From Selaginella moellendorffii (lineage: Eukaryota; Streptophyta; Lycopodiopsida; Selaginellales; Selaginellaceae), in assembly GCF_000143415.4 (NCBI RefSeq), contig NW_003314284.1:1220984-1284983 (forward strand): DNA of 64,000 nt, written 5' to 3'. The notes below the pieces were generated by a model. That model was not told where the DNA came from, did no database searches, and saw nothing but the letters and a program-made list of their open reading frames with translations. The translations under genes and the position numbers were made by a program. Position 1 is the first letter of the stretch. Each line of letters begins with the position of its first letter. Of this stretch, positions 13,092 through 27,285 are shown piece by piece.

Positions 13092-14474
13092 TCATCTATA
13101 TCCATTTGAGGTTGATTTCCACTGAAGAGTTTTAAAGGCACTTGCATAGTCTTTGTAAAGCTCTTCTAAATTCACTAATAAATTTTGAATTTTGATCATT
13201 AATGATGTCCTTTTCAAACTAAAATCATGAAAAACTTTCTCCAAGTAGACCATAGTTAAGTCTGAGATAATGACATTCTTTTGAAGTGCTAACAACTACA
13301 CATACTTCATCAAATGATCCACTATAACCCACAATTGCTCTTTTTGCCTTTGTATTCGTGGCAAACAAATGATAAAGTCCATAAAAATACTACACTAAGG
13401 AATAAATAAAAATTACAAAAGTCTCTCGACTTCTCCCATGGCATCTTTACTCATTGACAAAGCTCATATGATTTGCAATACTTGAGAATATTGACTTTCA
13501 TATTCCTCTAATAAAAATTGCACTTAATTAACTCATACTAAACTAAACAATATAACTATGAATTCAAAATGCTTGAAGCTCATGTTGAATGCTGTCTTGG
13601 AGATAGACGTAATCATCCATTGCAATATGATAATATCCACTTCTCATATCAATTTTAGTAAACATTTGTATTTCACTAACCTTATCTAAAATATCATTTA
13701 CATGTAACATCAACATTTTATCCTTCATTATTTTCTTGTTCAATATGGTAGTCAATATATATCCATATTTAAACATCCTTCTTCTTCACGAGTGAAATTG
13801 GGGCACTAAATAGAGACTTATTTGGTTGAATAAATCTAAACTCAAATAACTTTTTAACTTGTCATTAAACTTCTTGCTCTTCTGTATAATTCAATTGAAA
13901 TAAACACTAGTAAATTGGCCTCATCCCTAGCTTCCATGTAATCTTATACTCCACGCCTTGTAATGAAAATAACCTATAAGGAAGTTTAGATGAAAAAACA
14001 TTGAAAAACTCCTCAAGTATATTCTATACTGCTACCTCTCCCCTACAAATGCTTTGGTCCCTTAAGTCATAAACAAACAAAAAGTAACGAAAAAAATGTT
14101 TTTCTATTATGGCAAGTTTATTTCAAAGATGGAGTGGACAATATAACAATTAAAAGTTGTATTCCGTCTCCAAACCACACATTTTTTATGCCACTATACT
14201 CCAATGAAACATACTTAATACTCCACTTTATCTTCGAATCCACCTTTATCAACCATAGCATCCCAAAAATGAAATCCACACAATAAATATTTATAAGATA
14301 AAAAGTCTCCACAAGTATGGTTTTGCCAATTAACATTTCCAACTGTTCTACATAAGCATTAAAATGTTGAGTAGGGGTATTTGCACTTTCCACCATGTAT
14401 ATAAGAATTCCTTGTGTCATCAAGTCATGCTCCTTAACAAATTTTGCTGAAATAAAGTTGTCAATCACTCCCAC
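13092..14474 (-). mobile_element. Decayed Ty3/gypsy pol region (protease, RT, integrase remnants)
   Basis: Three open fragments lie in the correct 5'-3' order on the minus strand. At 14474-14118, DNFISAKFVKEHDL resembles a retropepsin flank (the normal text is DSGASHNFIS). At 13776-13564, VNDILDKVSEIQMFTKIDMR and SGYYHI match the reverse transcriptase LD..SGYHQI block. At 13295-13092, VYLEKVFHDFSLKRT resembles the integrase stretch before the SDRD motif. Each is separated by stops and AT-rich drift. It differs in sequence from the gypsy family at 17-22 kb and 45-58 kb, so it is a different lineage. Confidence 0.6.
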
Positions 14475-17269
14475 TATCTAATAAAATACACACTAGACCA
14501 CCATAAAACATGTCTTCCAACATTAAAATTGAGGCATAAGTGTCCTCAAACTTTATCTTGTTCCATACATAGTTGAATGTCAACATCAGGAAAAATCTTT
14601 GTATTTCTCATCAAAACAACTTTTTTATAAACTCATATTAAATATGTATTAATTTTAGTAATTTATTCTATTAATATATGCAAGTCATACAATATCAGTT
14701 CATAAAGAAGGTGGAGGGCAAAAGAATAAAGAATTTTGGAGAATATGGCTTTTGCCTCAAACATCAAATAAAATACAGCCATAATACACCCGTAAAAGGC
14801 TTAGAAAGCTATTTGTAAAATAAATGTCCATATGTCTGAATGAAACCCTGGCATATAATATAGAACCACTTAATCGAATAAAGTTTATTTCCCAAGATTT
14901 GGTGAAATCAAGTTCTCTATTCAGCCTTCCACCAATATTTGATATACCATTTGAAAGATCAAGCATAACATTGCTAAATCTTCCATCTCTACTTTTTGTA
15001 GTAGCAATCAATATAACAATTTTAACATTTTCATAAACATTTTAATCTTTATTTAAGGAACTGGCTTCAAATCTACCACAAACATCCTATAAAACAAAAG
15101 AAACAAAAACATTACAACAATAATAAAAATAAAAATTTCTATATGTGGAATTTATTCTACAATAATAGTATTTGTAATACTCATCCATAATTTAGTTTTA
15201 TTAGCACCAACAATCTTATCTATAGATTCACTTAATTAAGTCTATTACTAAAATAAATTATAAACATTACTAGCAGCAGCAAACATATATATATATATGT
15301 GATATGTGCCATACCTTTTCAATTAATACTTCTTGATATATATAGAAATATTTGGTGTTACTTGCTATGCAATGTCATAGTTACTAATGTATTAAATATG
15401 GTGAATATATATTATAGATAATGAAACAATATTTATTCTTATGGTACATTCTTGAGCCCTAATATATAAAATATTTTTTTGTGTTATGAAAAATGATTGG
15501 TTTGCTTTGAAAAATAATTTTCTATTTTTTAATGTTATCTAAAATATTATTAATACAAAATAGTCGATTGTTTTTATTAATAAAATAGTAAATTAGAATT
15601 TTAATAAATTATTTAAAATTTTAATAAATATTTTATTATATATAATATCCTAAAAATGATAATAGAAGCTTTTTAATTGTAAATTTTTCATTTAAAAAAT
15701 TTATAATTTGGAAATTAGATAAAGTTTATGTATAAAGAAATATTATTTAATATAATTCCATGAAAGTAGTATTTAAAATATTCTTTAATCAATTAATATA
15801 TTAAAATCTAACAACCCTTATTGGGCTAAATTGGCCTGTATAAAAGGTGTTAAGAGCCCTCTCAATGTGAGAAAAAGCTTTTGACAAACAAGAATATAAT
15901 AATATTATTTTATAAAGCATGATGATCTTGTAAAGAAATCTTTTATATACATTGTGATGATAGAATTTAAAATAACCATATACATTATGATATAATAAAA
16001 TAGAGCTTTATGTAATGCTGATGAATACAAGTGCCTTCATGGTAAAGCTCTAAATTATGGTCTAATGTTTAGAAATATTATGTGCAAGATTGCTCACACA
16101 AATTCCATATGTAGAGAATGTTCTCCAAGGACCATGTTAAAAGTATCAAGTAAGGAACTAGAATGTAGAGGCTAAAGTTTAAATATAATTATTGATCTTC
16201 CCATCCTACTAGAGAGGTAAAACTCCATAGGTGATTAAACCTTTCTTTCTCAGTATATAGGGAGGATGAACACTTTATCAATCAGATTTATATGACAATC
16301 CTCACTGATATGGATGGTATATAGGTTTATATTGATGATAAGTAATAATATTATTGTTAAAAAAAATAATTAAAGAAAAGTTTACAAGGAAAAAACTAAA
16401 TTAAGGAGCATACTAGAATACTTTAAATATATACCTTCCTCTTTCAGATTTTTAAAAGCAAAGAAAAAAAAACTATATTATTTTAATGTACTAAAGTTTT
16501 AGTATTTATAATTTTTTCCATCGGATTAAAGAACATAATTTCTTCAAACACTGGCTCAGAGGATTTTGTGAGCTGCCTCCAACCTCAATAAGGTAAATTA
16601 TGTTTATTAAGGTTTCAATACACTTTTAGCTATGTTTTATAGATCAAAGTCACATGGAGTTTATAAAATTGGAGGCTTTAAGGTGGTATCAGCCATTAAA
16701 TTCTAATGTAATAAAAGTGTTGATTATTAATATTTAATATTATCTTTCTACAGTCTTCTATTCGAATTGGCTTTTCATACACCCTTAATATTATTATGAT
16801 GCCTCCATACAAAACAATGTAAAAATAGGTGTTAGCTTTTAGGAAGTTAGTTTAAAATTAATTAGCTTTCATGATTGACACTTTTAGTAGTAGTAATAAA
16901 TAATCCCAATGTATAGTTACATAAAAATTATATAATAAATAGTGGTATCTCTTTTGTATTAACTTATAAAACTTTTTTTATCATATAATTTATAATAAAA
17001 CTCAAACAGTATCTTGATATAGCTTGCTGTATAATATATTTTCTTTGATGATAAACATACTATACTATATAGTCATTTTCAATTAAATTTAGATTGCATC
17101 TATTTCATAACAAGTGGTATAAAACTGTGTTTAACAAAAAAAATTTAAAAGACAAATTCAGAATTTTTTTATCAATTAGTTTGATCATGAAATATCATAA
17201 ACTATGAATGCATGGAATATGGAAATAAAATACAGAAATATACACATCAATTAGCACAATTTAATAGCT
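14475..17269. other. Very AT-rich region without genes
   Basis: About 2.8 kb of extremely AT-rich sequence (poly-A/T runs, a TATATATA run near 15286-15298). No ORF of note, no domain and no tRNA or rRNA were seen. It is probably old transposon sequence decayed beyond recognition. Confidence 0.5.
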
Positions 17270-20200
17270 TATATAGCTTATATATATAAAAGTGTGTGGT
17301 TCAAATTGAAACCAATCCAATGGTTATCAAAATCCTATTATGCTAATATTAATATGTGGCATCATAGTTGTACACTTGGATCTCATATCATCCCCTCGTC
17401 TTAGAATGATGGAAGACAGTCAGAGTTCTCAAGTGTACAAGTCAGGATCTAGAGGAACATTATGAGGAGGCATTAGTGGATGTGAAGATAGTGCTAGTTG
17501 GTCCTGATCCCTTTATACAAAGTGTTTTAGTTATTACATATGCATAATTTTTGGAGGATCAACTTATTAGATGTTATGCTAGACCTTATAAACTTGCAGT
17601 CTAACTTGTTGCAACATCTGATACAGTCCCTTCCACTAAGTAAAAAGCCCTTTAGACAAACCACATACCATACAATTGGGAAAATTAATATTAAGTCATC
17701 CCACTTTACACTCAATAAATGGATGATGATGAGAGTTATAACACCATTGTTGTCCCACTTATACGGGGCTTAGGTATTTGGCAAATTCTACTTCGATTAG
17801 TGGAAGAATGCTCATTAAATACTGATCCCAAAACTTAACATTGGTAGCTTGTGGCAATCACAAAATAAACTCAACTTCTTTGGTAGTATCAAATCATGAA
17901 TATATAAAATTTTATATAGTGAAGCACTAATAGAAATTTGCACCCTTATAACATATGCATACCGAAAAGATGGCAAATAATCATCTCAGTCCGAATGCTG
18001 AAAGTTCATATACTTCACAATTATTCATTTGAAATTTTGAATGAGATGTTCCACCAAACCATCTTTATTAATCAAAAGAATTCACTCTAGAAAGGAATGT
18101 TGGAACACCATTTAATTGAGGAACAGTAGGTTCAAATACTAATAAGAGCATCAACTTTTACCCAGCAAGTCAAATAGTCAAAGGCAATAATAACATATAT
18201 ATTGCTAGTAGCCGACCGTCAAACACTACAACTACATAATCACGGCATTGGGCAAGGCTAGCCACATCGAAAGCCCCATTAGATTAAATGCGACTAACTC
18301 AAATAGATGAAAAATTGCAATTGACTCTAACCATCCTTTGCAATATAAGGAGGAATATTACAAAGTTGGCACTAAATATAACTACAGATATACTAGATAA
18401 TATCATGCATAACCACCCTTGGTTATGCTCTTCGATTCTTATGGTTTGATTTTATCCCTCTCTAGCCAATAGAAAGATCTATGCAACTTCTTAGTCACAC
18501 AACAATGTCCCATATGCCTGCTTAGAAAAGGAGAATTATGGTAAATATGGAGAAAGCATAGAATAAATATTAAAGGCATTTGCAGTCATAAATGATCATC
18601 AAGATCTGTCCCCACAAAATAAAGAAGATCATCCTCAAGGTGATATTAAAAATATAAATTCTGAAATATTAACAAGTGATGCAAGATTGTCAAACTTATC
18701 ACAAAGCATTCGAATCCACAATTTAATCTTTTGAGCCTTACGAACTTTATTAAAATAAGGTAAACCTTGCTCCACACTTTATGAATATTAAACATCAAGT
18801 ATAGTAATCACCACAAAATCCTCATCCAAAAAATCCATAAATATTGGAATAACAAACTCATTAGAAACATGAGAAGAGAGCGAAAAAGGAAGAAAAGTTT
18901 GAAAAAGGGTATTAGCATCAGTTATAAAACTCCCTAGGTGATGAACAACATTGAAATCATATAATTGAAGTTTTAAAGCCCATCGAGTAGTACGACCAAC
19001 CAAGTTCTTCTGCAATATGATCACTTCTAGTAATGTCCAAGAACTATGTAAATATGAATGAAGTCTTTTAAAACCCCATACTATTGCTAAACACTCTTTC
19101 TCTGTTGTGCAGTAGTTCACCTCTGCTAGTTGTAATGTACAATTAATGTATGCAATAGGATAGTGCTAACTAAGCACACTCAAGCTCTTTTGCATCAACA
19201 TACTTCCAAAACCGATATTAAAAACATTCATGTACAAAATGAAAGGTCGAGTGTAGTTAGAATACGCTAAAACTGAAGGAGTCATCAACAGCTCTTTAAG
19301 ATCCATAAATGCCTGCTCACAATCCATGGACTACATGAAAGATGATATGAACAACTTTAACAATGGTGCAATATGATCAAAAAAATGATCAACAAAACGG
19401 TTGAGATATTGCACCTTGCATAAGAAGCATTGCACATCATTCACACACTTAGGAGTAAAGAATTTAAGAACAGCCACAAGTTTATTATGATCGACTTGTA
19501 AATCTTCACAAAAAATATGGTACTCAAGATAAGTGATGTCCTTAGATCCAAATACGCACTTTAATCATTTTAGCTCTTCAACTTTAAACTAACTTCCCGC
19601 AACCAATCTAACACTTACGGATATGTTCCTCTCACGTCCCCTCCGAGTGTATCAATACATCATTAATGAAGTTAAATCACCTCCGGCATATCGTAAAGAA
19701 CTTCATCCATCATTCACTAGAAAATCACTAGAGCGTTGTTTAAACCAAATGGCATCAATAAGCACTCATACAAACCAAAAGATGTATGAAAAAAACAATA
19801 TCTTTCTCTACTATCTACACTTATTAGTACCTAGAAGAAAAATTTAATTTGGTGAATTAACAACTTCTCCCCAGACAATCTAAGAGATTAGTAGTGTGAG
19901 AAAGAGGGTATATATCTCATTTAATATACGATAGTCGATGTAAAAATAAATACTCCTATCAAGCTTCGTCACAAAATTAAGTTCACACCCCCAAGGACTT
20001 CGTGACTTCCAAATAACACCTTTTTCCAACATCTCCTTAATGTTTGTATATAAAATTTTAATCTCTTTTGGTGACTAACAATAAATAGGAACTTTTGGAC
20101 GAGCATCCCTAGTTGGAATAGGATAATATGTTGCAATCTTGGCTCTGAATAATAGCTCAAATTCAAAGAGATCAATATACTCCTTTATGAGCCAGTCAAC

Positions 20201-22333
20201 TGCTACAACATAAAAACTGTCAGAAAAAAATGGAAATATAAGAGGAAATAATAAGGAAACCAAAGTGATGGAAACAAAGGTAAAAACAAAAGGATAAAAA
20301 GGAATAGAAATGAGAGGAATGAAAGAAATAAAAAAAATATGAGACAAGGGGAAAAAGCTTTAAAGTCACATTTGGCATAATTGTGCCACACAACCAATCC
20401 ATATCAAGGATGAGGTTAAAAGCTTGACTCGACACCATTTGCAATGATTGTAACTTAAACTCAAGATTACCCACATGCACAACTAGGTCCAACTCATCCC
20501 ATGCACATATATGTGCACGACTGTTGCCATAAAAAATGAAAACTAGCTTTGGTGCACAACATAAATATAGATAGCAACATGTGGCAATAGGCTGAGCAAT
20601 AGAAAATAAACTCAAATCTATATCAAATAACATAAAGAGAATAATATAAAAACCTTTTGTTATAAAAACAAGCTTGGATAATAAACACTAGATGAATTGG
20701 TGCTGAATGAACCCCTTAATGATACTCTCAAAAGATAAATAGAGGGGCTACTGACTTATTCGCACAAGGACCTTATACTACTCACACAAGTCCTTATTTC
20801 CTGGAAGCATTTTGGTGTCTAGACCTTCTACTATAACAGCACCAACAAATCTCTACCCAAGAAATGAATGTTGCCAATCCAAAGAACACCAACAATATCA
20901 ATAAGTGTGACTAACTTTATCACATACTCAGTAACAAGCATCACAAGCCTAACCACATCCTCGCTCTTGTCTTTGAACTCAAGTAGTAGCAACATCAACC
21001 TTCATTGGAACATAACCATCTCTCATAAAAACTAGAGCTAAAAGATGTATAGCAAGAAGTGGAAGAATTGATATTTTATAATATTGTGCCAAGTGAAAAG
21101 CATCATCAAGGGTGGCTGGAGCAAGTGCATGCATAAATGTTACAAAATCTTGATAAAATGTTGGCCACAACATTGTTAACTTGCTCCATTTTGACATATT
21201 TAGCTTCGCACGAAGTATGAAGTTTCAGAAACGAATGCCAAATTGCATCATTAACTCAAATGGCCCTTGATGAAGATAATGCAATTATTGGAAAGCATCA
21301 ATACAATCGTCAACATGTCCAAATGCATATTTGAAAATATCTAGGAAAATGCTCCAATCTGCACAAGCTCAAACCATTATACCACTATAGTATTGTCCTT
21401 TGGAAACACGTGGGAAACTCATGTAAACACTAAACATCATCCCAAGAATGATATGTGGCAATCACCGTAAAATAATCTAATCAATAGTACATATCATCCC
21501 CAAGATTCACATGGTAAAACTTTGGCCAAATACGAGGATTAGCAACAAGAGCAAAAGGAGTTATACCACACAATGTTGTATAAACAACCAAAGAAAATAA
21601 CTCGAGAAATGATCCACAAAGATTTAAATATAAAGCGAAAAGACCCATGAATAAAAGTGCACCCTTTTTTCTAATTAGTTAAGAATCTTGGGATATTCAG
21701 GGTTAAGTGTCATTGGGTTTAAATAGGTTGGGTTTTACATTGTCTCAAGTTCAATTTTGTTGGTTGGATAAAAAAATCACACTATATGTTAATTGACATT
21801 TAGTAGGTTTAATTTGCTCCAGCTGGGCTCAACCCAAGAATAAGGTGTCAAAAGAGTGGGGCTTTTAGGCTGTGGTTCTCAACTTCCATTCATGAGAGTG
21901 TGAATTTATAAAGAAGTGTGGTAGATTATAAAGAATCCCATAAATAATAGTGCACTTTTTTTTCCAATTAGTTAATAGTAGGGTTAAATGTCCTTGGGTT
22001 TGAATAATACTAGGTTGGTTAACTTTCAAGGAAGTCTAAACTCAAAAGTTTACATGCTACCATCAACTGATAAAAAAGTTATAAAGAAAGGGAAATCTAG
22101 ATAGTGCAATCTAAACCAAAATCCTAAATGAAACCACTTCTTAGGGACAATCAAAGCTACCTCTCATCTCCACTAATGTGAATACATAAAATATGGAAAT
22201 GAAATATAAAACTGTGCATATCAATTAGCCTAAAACTCTAATTTATATACAAATTGAAACCAATTCGACGACTATCAAAATTGGGCTATACTAATATTAG
22301 TATAGGGCATTGTAGCCATATATTTGGACCTCA
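17270..22333 (-). mobile_element. Old full-length Ty3/gypsy copy, heavily decayed, same family as 45.7-58.3 kb
   Basis: Both ends carry relics of the short LTR: about 22240-22333 (5', minus) and about 17270-17375 (3', minus). Each contains the family text ACTAATATTAG-like, then a GATAG/GATAAC(C) stretch, then GTTTCAAT. Internal pieces in order are gag near 21197-20979 (HALAPATLDDAFHLAQYY), protease near 20633-20400 (FNLILDMDWL), pre-RT near 20175-19969, RNase H at 19120-18788 (YCTTEKECLAIVWGFKRLHSYLH) and the integrase GPY/F region near 17660-17490. Each is recognisably the same as the plus-strand element at 45.7-58.3 kb, but nearly every GC pair has drifted to AT. The length (5.06 kb) matches that element once its nested insertion is removed (about 4.9 kb). 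Confidence 0.82.
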
Positions 22334-22985
22334 CAAAATGTTATTACATATATACATCACAATAAAATAAATAAAAACATAAATAAGTTGTATAAAAAAT
22401 TAATTTTATATAATTCACTAAATAAATAATTTGTTTGTTTTACTAATATTATAGCTTTTAGTATTAATAAAATTATAGCACTGCAAGTATTTATGTGCAG
22501 ATTAATGCTCTTCTCAACTCTTTTTCACTAGCACTACATATGACCCACTTGAGGGACTATTCAAAAGCATTAACTTACTTTAAAGTTAGTATTCATAAAT
22601 GTATAGATGATCTGATATATTTATAAATAAATATGAGTGTTTATTTTTGTAATACATGAGTGTTGAACATATGTATTCTATTTTATTTTTGTTATCTTGC
22701 AATTCATTTCTAACTCACATTTATCACATGCAATTGACTTTTTGTAAAAGTAAATATTTCGTAAAATTTAATATCTTATAATTTATTAATTATATATTTA
22801 TATTATTTGCATTTAAGATTCAAGCTAAGCTAATATTACCTTACTTTTATTTTGAGATTAAATTTATAAATTTTATAGTTAAGTGTTATATTACTAAAAT
22901 TTTTATGAATATATCTGTGAGAACGAGAACACAAAAAAGTGAGAACGTTTTTGACTTAAGTGATGTGTAATATCTGTACTTTGAT
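22334..22985. other. AT-rich spacer before the DUF639 relic
   Basis: No ORF, domain or repeat can be supported. The AT-rich sequence stops abruptly at about 22985, where plant exon sequence of normal composition begins. The missing 5' exons of the DUF639 gene are not visible here. Confidence 0.45.
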
Positions 22986-22988
22986 GCA

Positions 22989-24240
22989 AGGACGATCCAT
23001 GGGTGCTGGAATTTGTCGACTTCACAGGTAGAGGTCGCTGGGAAATTTGGTACCTGTTCATTCTAGAAATGATGATGGTGCACAGGTTTATTCGAGAGTA
23101 TGCTCCAAAGATGAGCGAAACTTCTCCAGAATACGCTTACGTCTCCAAGACTGGAAGGAGAAGGGCCATAAACAGTGCGCTGCTTGGGATAGCAAGGTTT
23201 CAAGCTTTGCAAGCTACCTTAAAGAAAGCACCGGAGCATCCAGAGAAACTTCTCCAGTATTCCTATGTTTCGAGCACACCAGCTGGGTTCTTGGTTCTTC
23301 AATCGCTGGCAGTAGACTTTTGGGGTGGCAGGATGGAGCTAAGCTCTCATGAGAACTCGCAGGTCCCGAAAAACAACGAACTCACTTCAAGCGGCTATAT
23401 AGTTGGCACGGATGGTAGCATCTACTTTCGAAAATGGATGGACTCAGAGACGTAGAACCGCGCAGAGTCCATAGCATTTTGGAGGCAAAGACTGGGAGGA
23501 GGCATGGTTCTGGGAACGAATCACATAGTTGGAGGCTTGAGTCAGCTGGAGAGGGCAGTGGAGGAATGCAAGGAGCAAAACAGGGAGCTTGAGTTGACGA
23601 AAGCAACCATTGACGGGGCTATAATCGCAGGAATTCCAGAAAACATTTATCTTTTCAAGGTACGCCACCTTTTCTAGCGGTGGAAGTTTTAGTGTCGTGT
23701 TTTTGTTTTGGCGGGAACTTATGTCCCCTTTGCTAGCGATGGAGCTTAAGAAACTTAAAGAATGGAAAGAGCCACCAAAGACACTGGCGTTCTTGGCGTG
23801 CTTTTATGGTGCCTTATACTTGTACGTACTTGGAAGAACTCTTCTCGTTCATTTTTAACTATATATCTTTTGTAGGAGCTGGCTGCGCTACGTTTTTCTC
23901 AGTGTTTTACTTATCAGTAGCATCGGAGTTTTGGCACTGCGAGGTGTGAGAGCCAGTGGACACGTAGAGCTGGACTTTGGAAAAGTTACAATCCAGGAAC
24001 AACCTCCCTCCAACACACTCCAAAAGATAATCTCCCTGAAGGAAGCACTGGCTCAACCCGAGACGTTCCTCCAGAACGTCAACGTAGCTCTCTTGAAGCT
24101 CCAGAGGATTGCTCTCTCCAGCAATCCAAAGGTAGTCTCTAACTTCCCTTCTTCCCTTCTTTCGTTTTGTTGATCTTGTGTTTCTTGGTTTGAGTTTTCC
24201 AGGCGACCAACTTGGCCCAACTCTTTTACGTTCAATTTTA
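22989..24240 (+). pseudogene. DUF639-family protein, 5'- and 3'-truncated with an in-frame stop
   Basis: The translation starts within the family: DDPWVLEFVDFTGRGRWEIW, then LEMMMVHRFIREYAP and LLGIARFQALQ, as in plant DUF639 membrane proteins. At 23453-23455 a TAG interrupts the frame. The same frame then continues with LGGGMVLGTNHIVGGLSQLE and is homologous throughout, so the stop is a nonsense change rather than an intron. The next exon (ELMSPLLAMELKKLKEW..) lacks a normal AG acceptor (sequence TTTTGGCGGGAA). Two further exons encode a membrane segment (LRYVFLSVLLISSIGVLAL) and VALLKLQRIAL, then end early at about 24240. Flanks on both sides are AT-rich. The function of DUF639 proteins is unknown to me. 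Confidence 0.75.
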
Positions 24241-24860
24241 GCCTCGGGTCCATCAAAACTGAGACGCAGTGTTTGTTTATCCTGAAAAGCATTTCACTCT
24301 GCAACTTTTATTACTTCAACCCTTTTTATTTTATTTTATTTTATTATTTATATATTTATTTACTTTGAAGTTCATAAATTTGAACTTAATAAATATTATA
24401 TCAATTTAATTTTTTTAAAATGCTATTAAAATACTACAAACCTTTGTACAGTATTATTGCTTAAAATTTCTTTTTTATGATATCTGTAATAAGATAGTAG
24501 AGCTTTGATAAAATTTCAAAATTTATTATTGATATTTATGGATAAATATTTTGATGGTGTATTGCCTTAATTTTTAAGTCTTCTCAATGCACATTACCCC
24601 AAGGAGTATAATAATTCTTGTCAACTGCATTAATATGTAAAATTCATCTAGATGCACATTTTATTTGTTAGAACAAGTTACAATATCCATAAACTTTTTA
24701 AAGATCTTTGGATTGAAAACAAGAAGATCATTATACAAATAAAAAACTCATAACTTTGTAACTTTGTTGGAGAACGAAATAAATAACATCTTCCACGCCT
24801 GATCCTAATAGGGTTTACAATAGAATATGCTCTGCCAGGTTATTGAGATTCTATCTTAAA
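24241..24860. other. AT-rich spacer; PRMT4 upstream region at its end
   Basis: AT-rich with no gene. The last part (about 24860-24884) contains AACCCTA and TAGGGTTT motifs (telo-box halves, 24877-24884 for the second), a plausible PRMT4 promoter signature. Confidence 0.4.
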
Positions 24861-24937
24861 ACCCTACGCCCTATTTTAGGGTTTGGTTGTACTCAGCGCA
24901 GGGAGCGGGTGCGGCTCGGCGCTTTGCTGCTGCTCAA

Positions 24938-27285
24938 ATGCTCGCGTCGCCGCAGCTGCGGGCCTTCAATGACATAAGAATTCGATTTGTCTCGGGAGCG
25001 GGGAGAGATGCGGCGGCAGCATCAGGAATCGATGTCACGGCCAGGCTGCGCTGCGATCAGCGCGGCTCGTTTGTGGAGTTTGTGGGGCATTTTTCAGAGA
25101 GGGATGAAGCTCCAGCTCCTTTCCAGGAGCAATTTTACTTGCAGCGCTGTCAGGTAAGCCTTCACGGCATTATCTAATTTTGTTATTGATTTTTTTCCTT
25201 TGGCTGGTAGATTTTTAGAATAGGCCCATCGACTCAGCTTTGGATTGTGAATACTGTCGAGGATGAAGCAAACGAGGTAGAGTATTTGGTTCCTCTAGTG
25301 CTTTGATGCTAGATATTTTGTAGGCTGTGTATCCTAGAACGTTTACCGCGGAATTCAAGTCAGAAGAGTCGAGCGACACATTTTTTGATGCGATCCACAG
25401 CCCGAATAAGGGTTTTTTTCTATCTTTTGAAACAGAAGTCATTACTGAGGACGATGTCTCTGTTGCAGCAATGAAACTGCCTAATGGCTCTACAGAAGTC
25501 GCGAAGGATTCCAGTAAGTTTGATAAGAAGATCGAAGCGTCGTCTGCCAAGATGTATTTCCACTACTATGGACAACTCCTCCATCAACAAAATATGTTAC
25601 AGGACTACGTGAGAACAGGTTTTCCCTTTTCTCAGCGAAACAATGCGATTCGGTTTTCAAGTCAGGGTTCTCTTTTTATTATGACCAGGCACTTATTATG
25701 CCGCTGTGGTGGAGAATCGTGCGGACTTTCAGGGCCGAGTTGTGGTTGATGTCGGCGCTGGAAGTGGCATATTATCTCTGTTTGCTGCTCAGGTAAGTTA
25801 CTTTAACTTCTCGAGAATCTCCTTTTGTGTTTCTAAGTCTTTTGGTCGAAGGCTGGTGCGAAGCATGTCTACGCAGTAGAGGCTTCATCCATGGCAGATT
25901 ATGCACGAAAACTGATTGCTGGCAACCATGTGTTATCTCAGCGCATAACAGTAAGCATTGCAGGTTTATCAACCTTAAACTCATGTCACTGTGGCCAGGT
26001 AATTCACGGTAAAGTGGAAGATGTCGAACTTCCGGAAAAAGCAGATGTTCTTATTTCCGAGCCCATGGGTGAGCTCTTGGAGGTGCTTGTGTGTTTTACA
26101 GCCTTCTTTTTGCTATTGCAGGAACTTTGCTTGTAAACGAGCGAATGCTAGAGTCGTATATCATCGCTAGAGACCGGTTTTTGGTCCCTGGCGGGAAAAT
26201 GTTTCCTGGTCTTGGGAGGTGAGTTTTTTGTCCCTCAATACTTGCTCTCAGTGGGATACCTGTATTCTCAGAATCCACATGGCTCCCTTCAGCGATGAAT
26301 ACCTTTTCGTCGAGATTGCTAATAAGGTACACTTATCTTGAGGATAGTCTTCTAAATTGCATCCTGGTGTATCGACAGGCACTGTTTTGGCAACAACAGA
26401 GCTACTACGGTGTAGACCTGACCCCTTTGCATAATGCCGCATTTCAAGGCTATTTTTCTCAGGTACCACTATTCAGTTCTTCATTGTTGCTGTGGTCTAA
26501 ATAGTATGTGCAGCCCGTAGTTGATGCATTTGATCCACGACTTCTCGTTGCGCCTCCAGCCATGCATTCTCTTGATCTGACTTCCATGAAGGTATGAAAT
26601 ATCGGCTTTGTACTGGAAATTGTGGCAATGCATCTGACTGCAGCTTGTTAGGAAGAAGATTTGTACGACATTGTCATTCCTTTAACCTTTACAGCAACAA
26701 TGGCTGCAAGAGTTCACGGCATAGCCTGCTGGTTTGACGTCCTCTTCAATGGAAGGTAAGGATGCATTTTAGGAATTTCTTAAAACATGCTTGATCTTCT
26801 CGTTATTTGCAGTACTATCCCGAGATGGCTGACAACGGCCCCTGGAGCACCAACGACGCATTGGTATCAACTGAGGCTTGTGCTCTCTCAACCTTTGTAC
26901 GTTATGGCCGGACAGACAATCACAACGCGGTTGCATTTGTCGGCGCACAGTGCTCAGAGCTATACAATAAATCTCAGCATGTCAAGTAAGTTGTTTGCTT
27001 GGAAAACGTCTTGAATCCTCTGAAATCCGCTTCTCTTGTAGCCACATCATGGGGAGCCGGGGCTGGCCAAGGTGCAACCATCCAGAGCTCTTCTGGAAAG
27101 TTTGATCTCAAGGAACCATACTATAGAATGTCCCAAATGCCAGCTTATACGTGGACTCAAGAACAACAGGTAGCTCTTTCTTTTGCTCTTTCTGAAACTC
27201 TTCTCTAATCTGTTCAATGCAACAGTTGCAAGATGGAGCTGGGGTGTCACTTCAAGGAGCACAAATGTCACCTTACGGAGCGTAA
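24938..27285 (+). CDS. PRMT4: PRMT4 (CARM1-type) protein arginine methyltransferase
   Basis: A gene of about 14 short exons. The N-terminal part ([17 protein letters not shown]..) is the plant PRMT4 PH-like domain. The catalytic core follows: [18 protein letters not shown], motif [18 protein letters not shown] (SAM binding), the acidic residue in YAVEAS, and the double-E loop [15 protein letters not shown]. After these come [16 protein letters not shown] and the THW loop in [10 protein letters not shown]. The C-terminus is [19 protein letters not shown] then TAA at 27283-27285. Type I PRMTs make asymmetric dimethylarginine; plant PRMT4a/b methylate histone H3R17 and splicing factors. The first in-frame ATG is 24938; the longer open frame upstream has no ATG. 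All core motifs are intact, so it should be active. Intron sizes are 55-90 bp. Confidence 0.94.
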
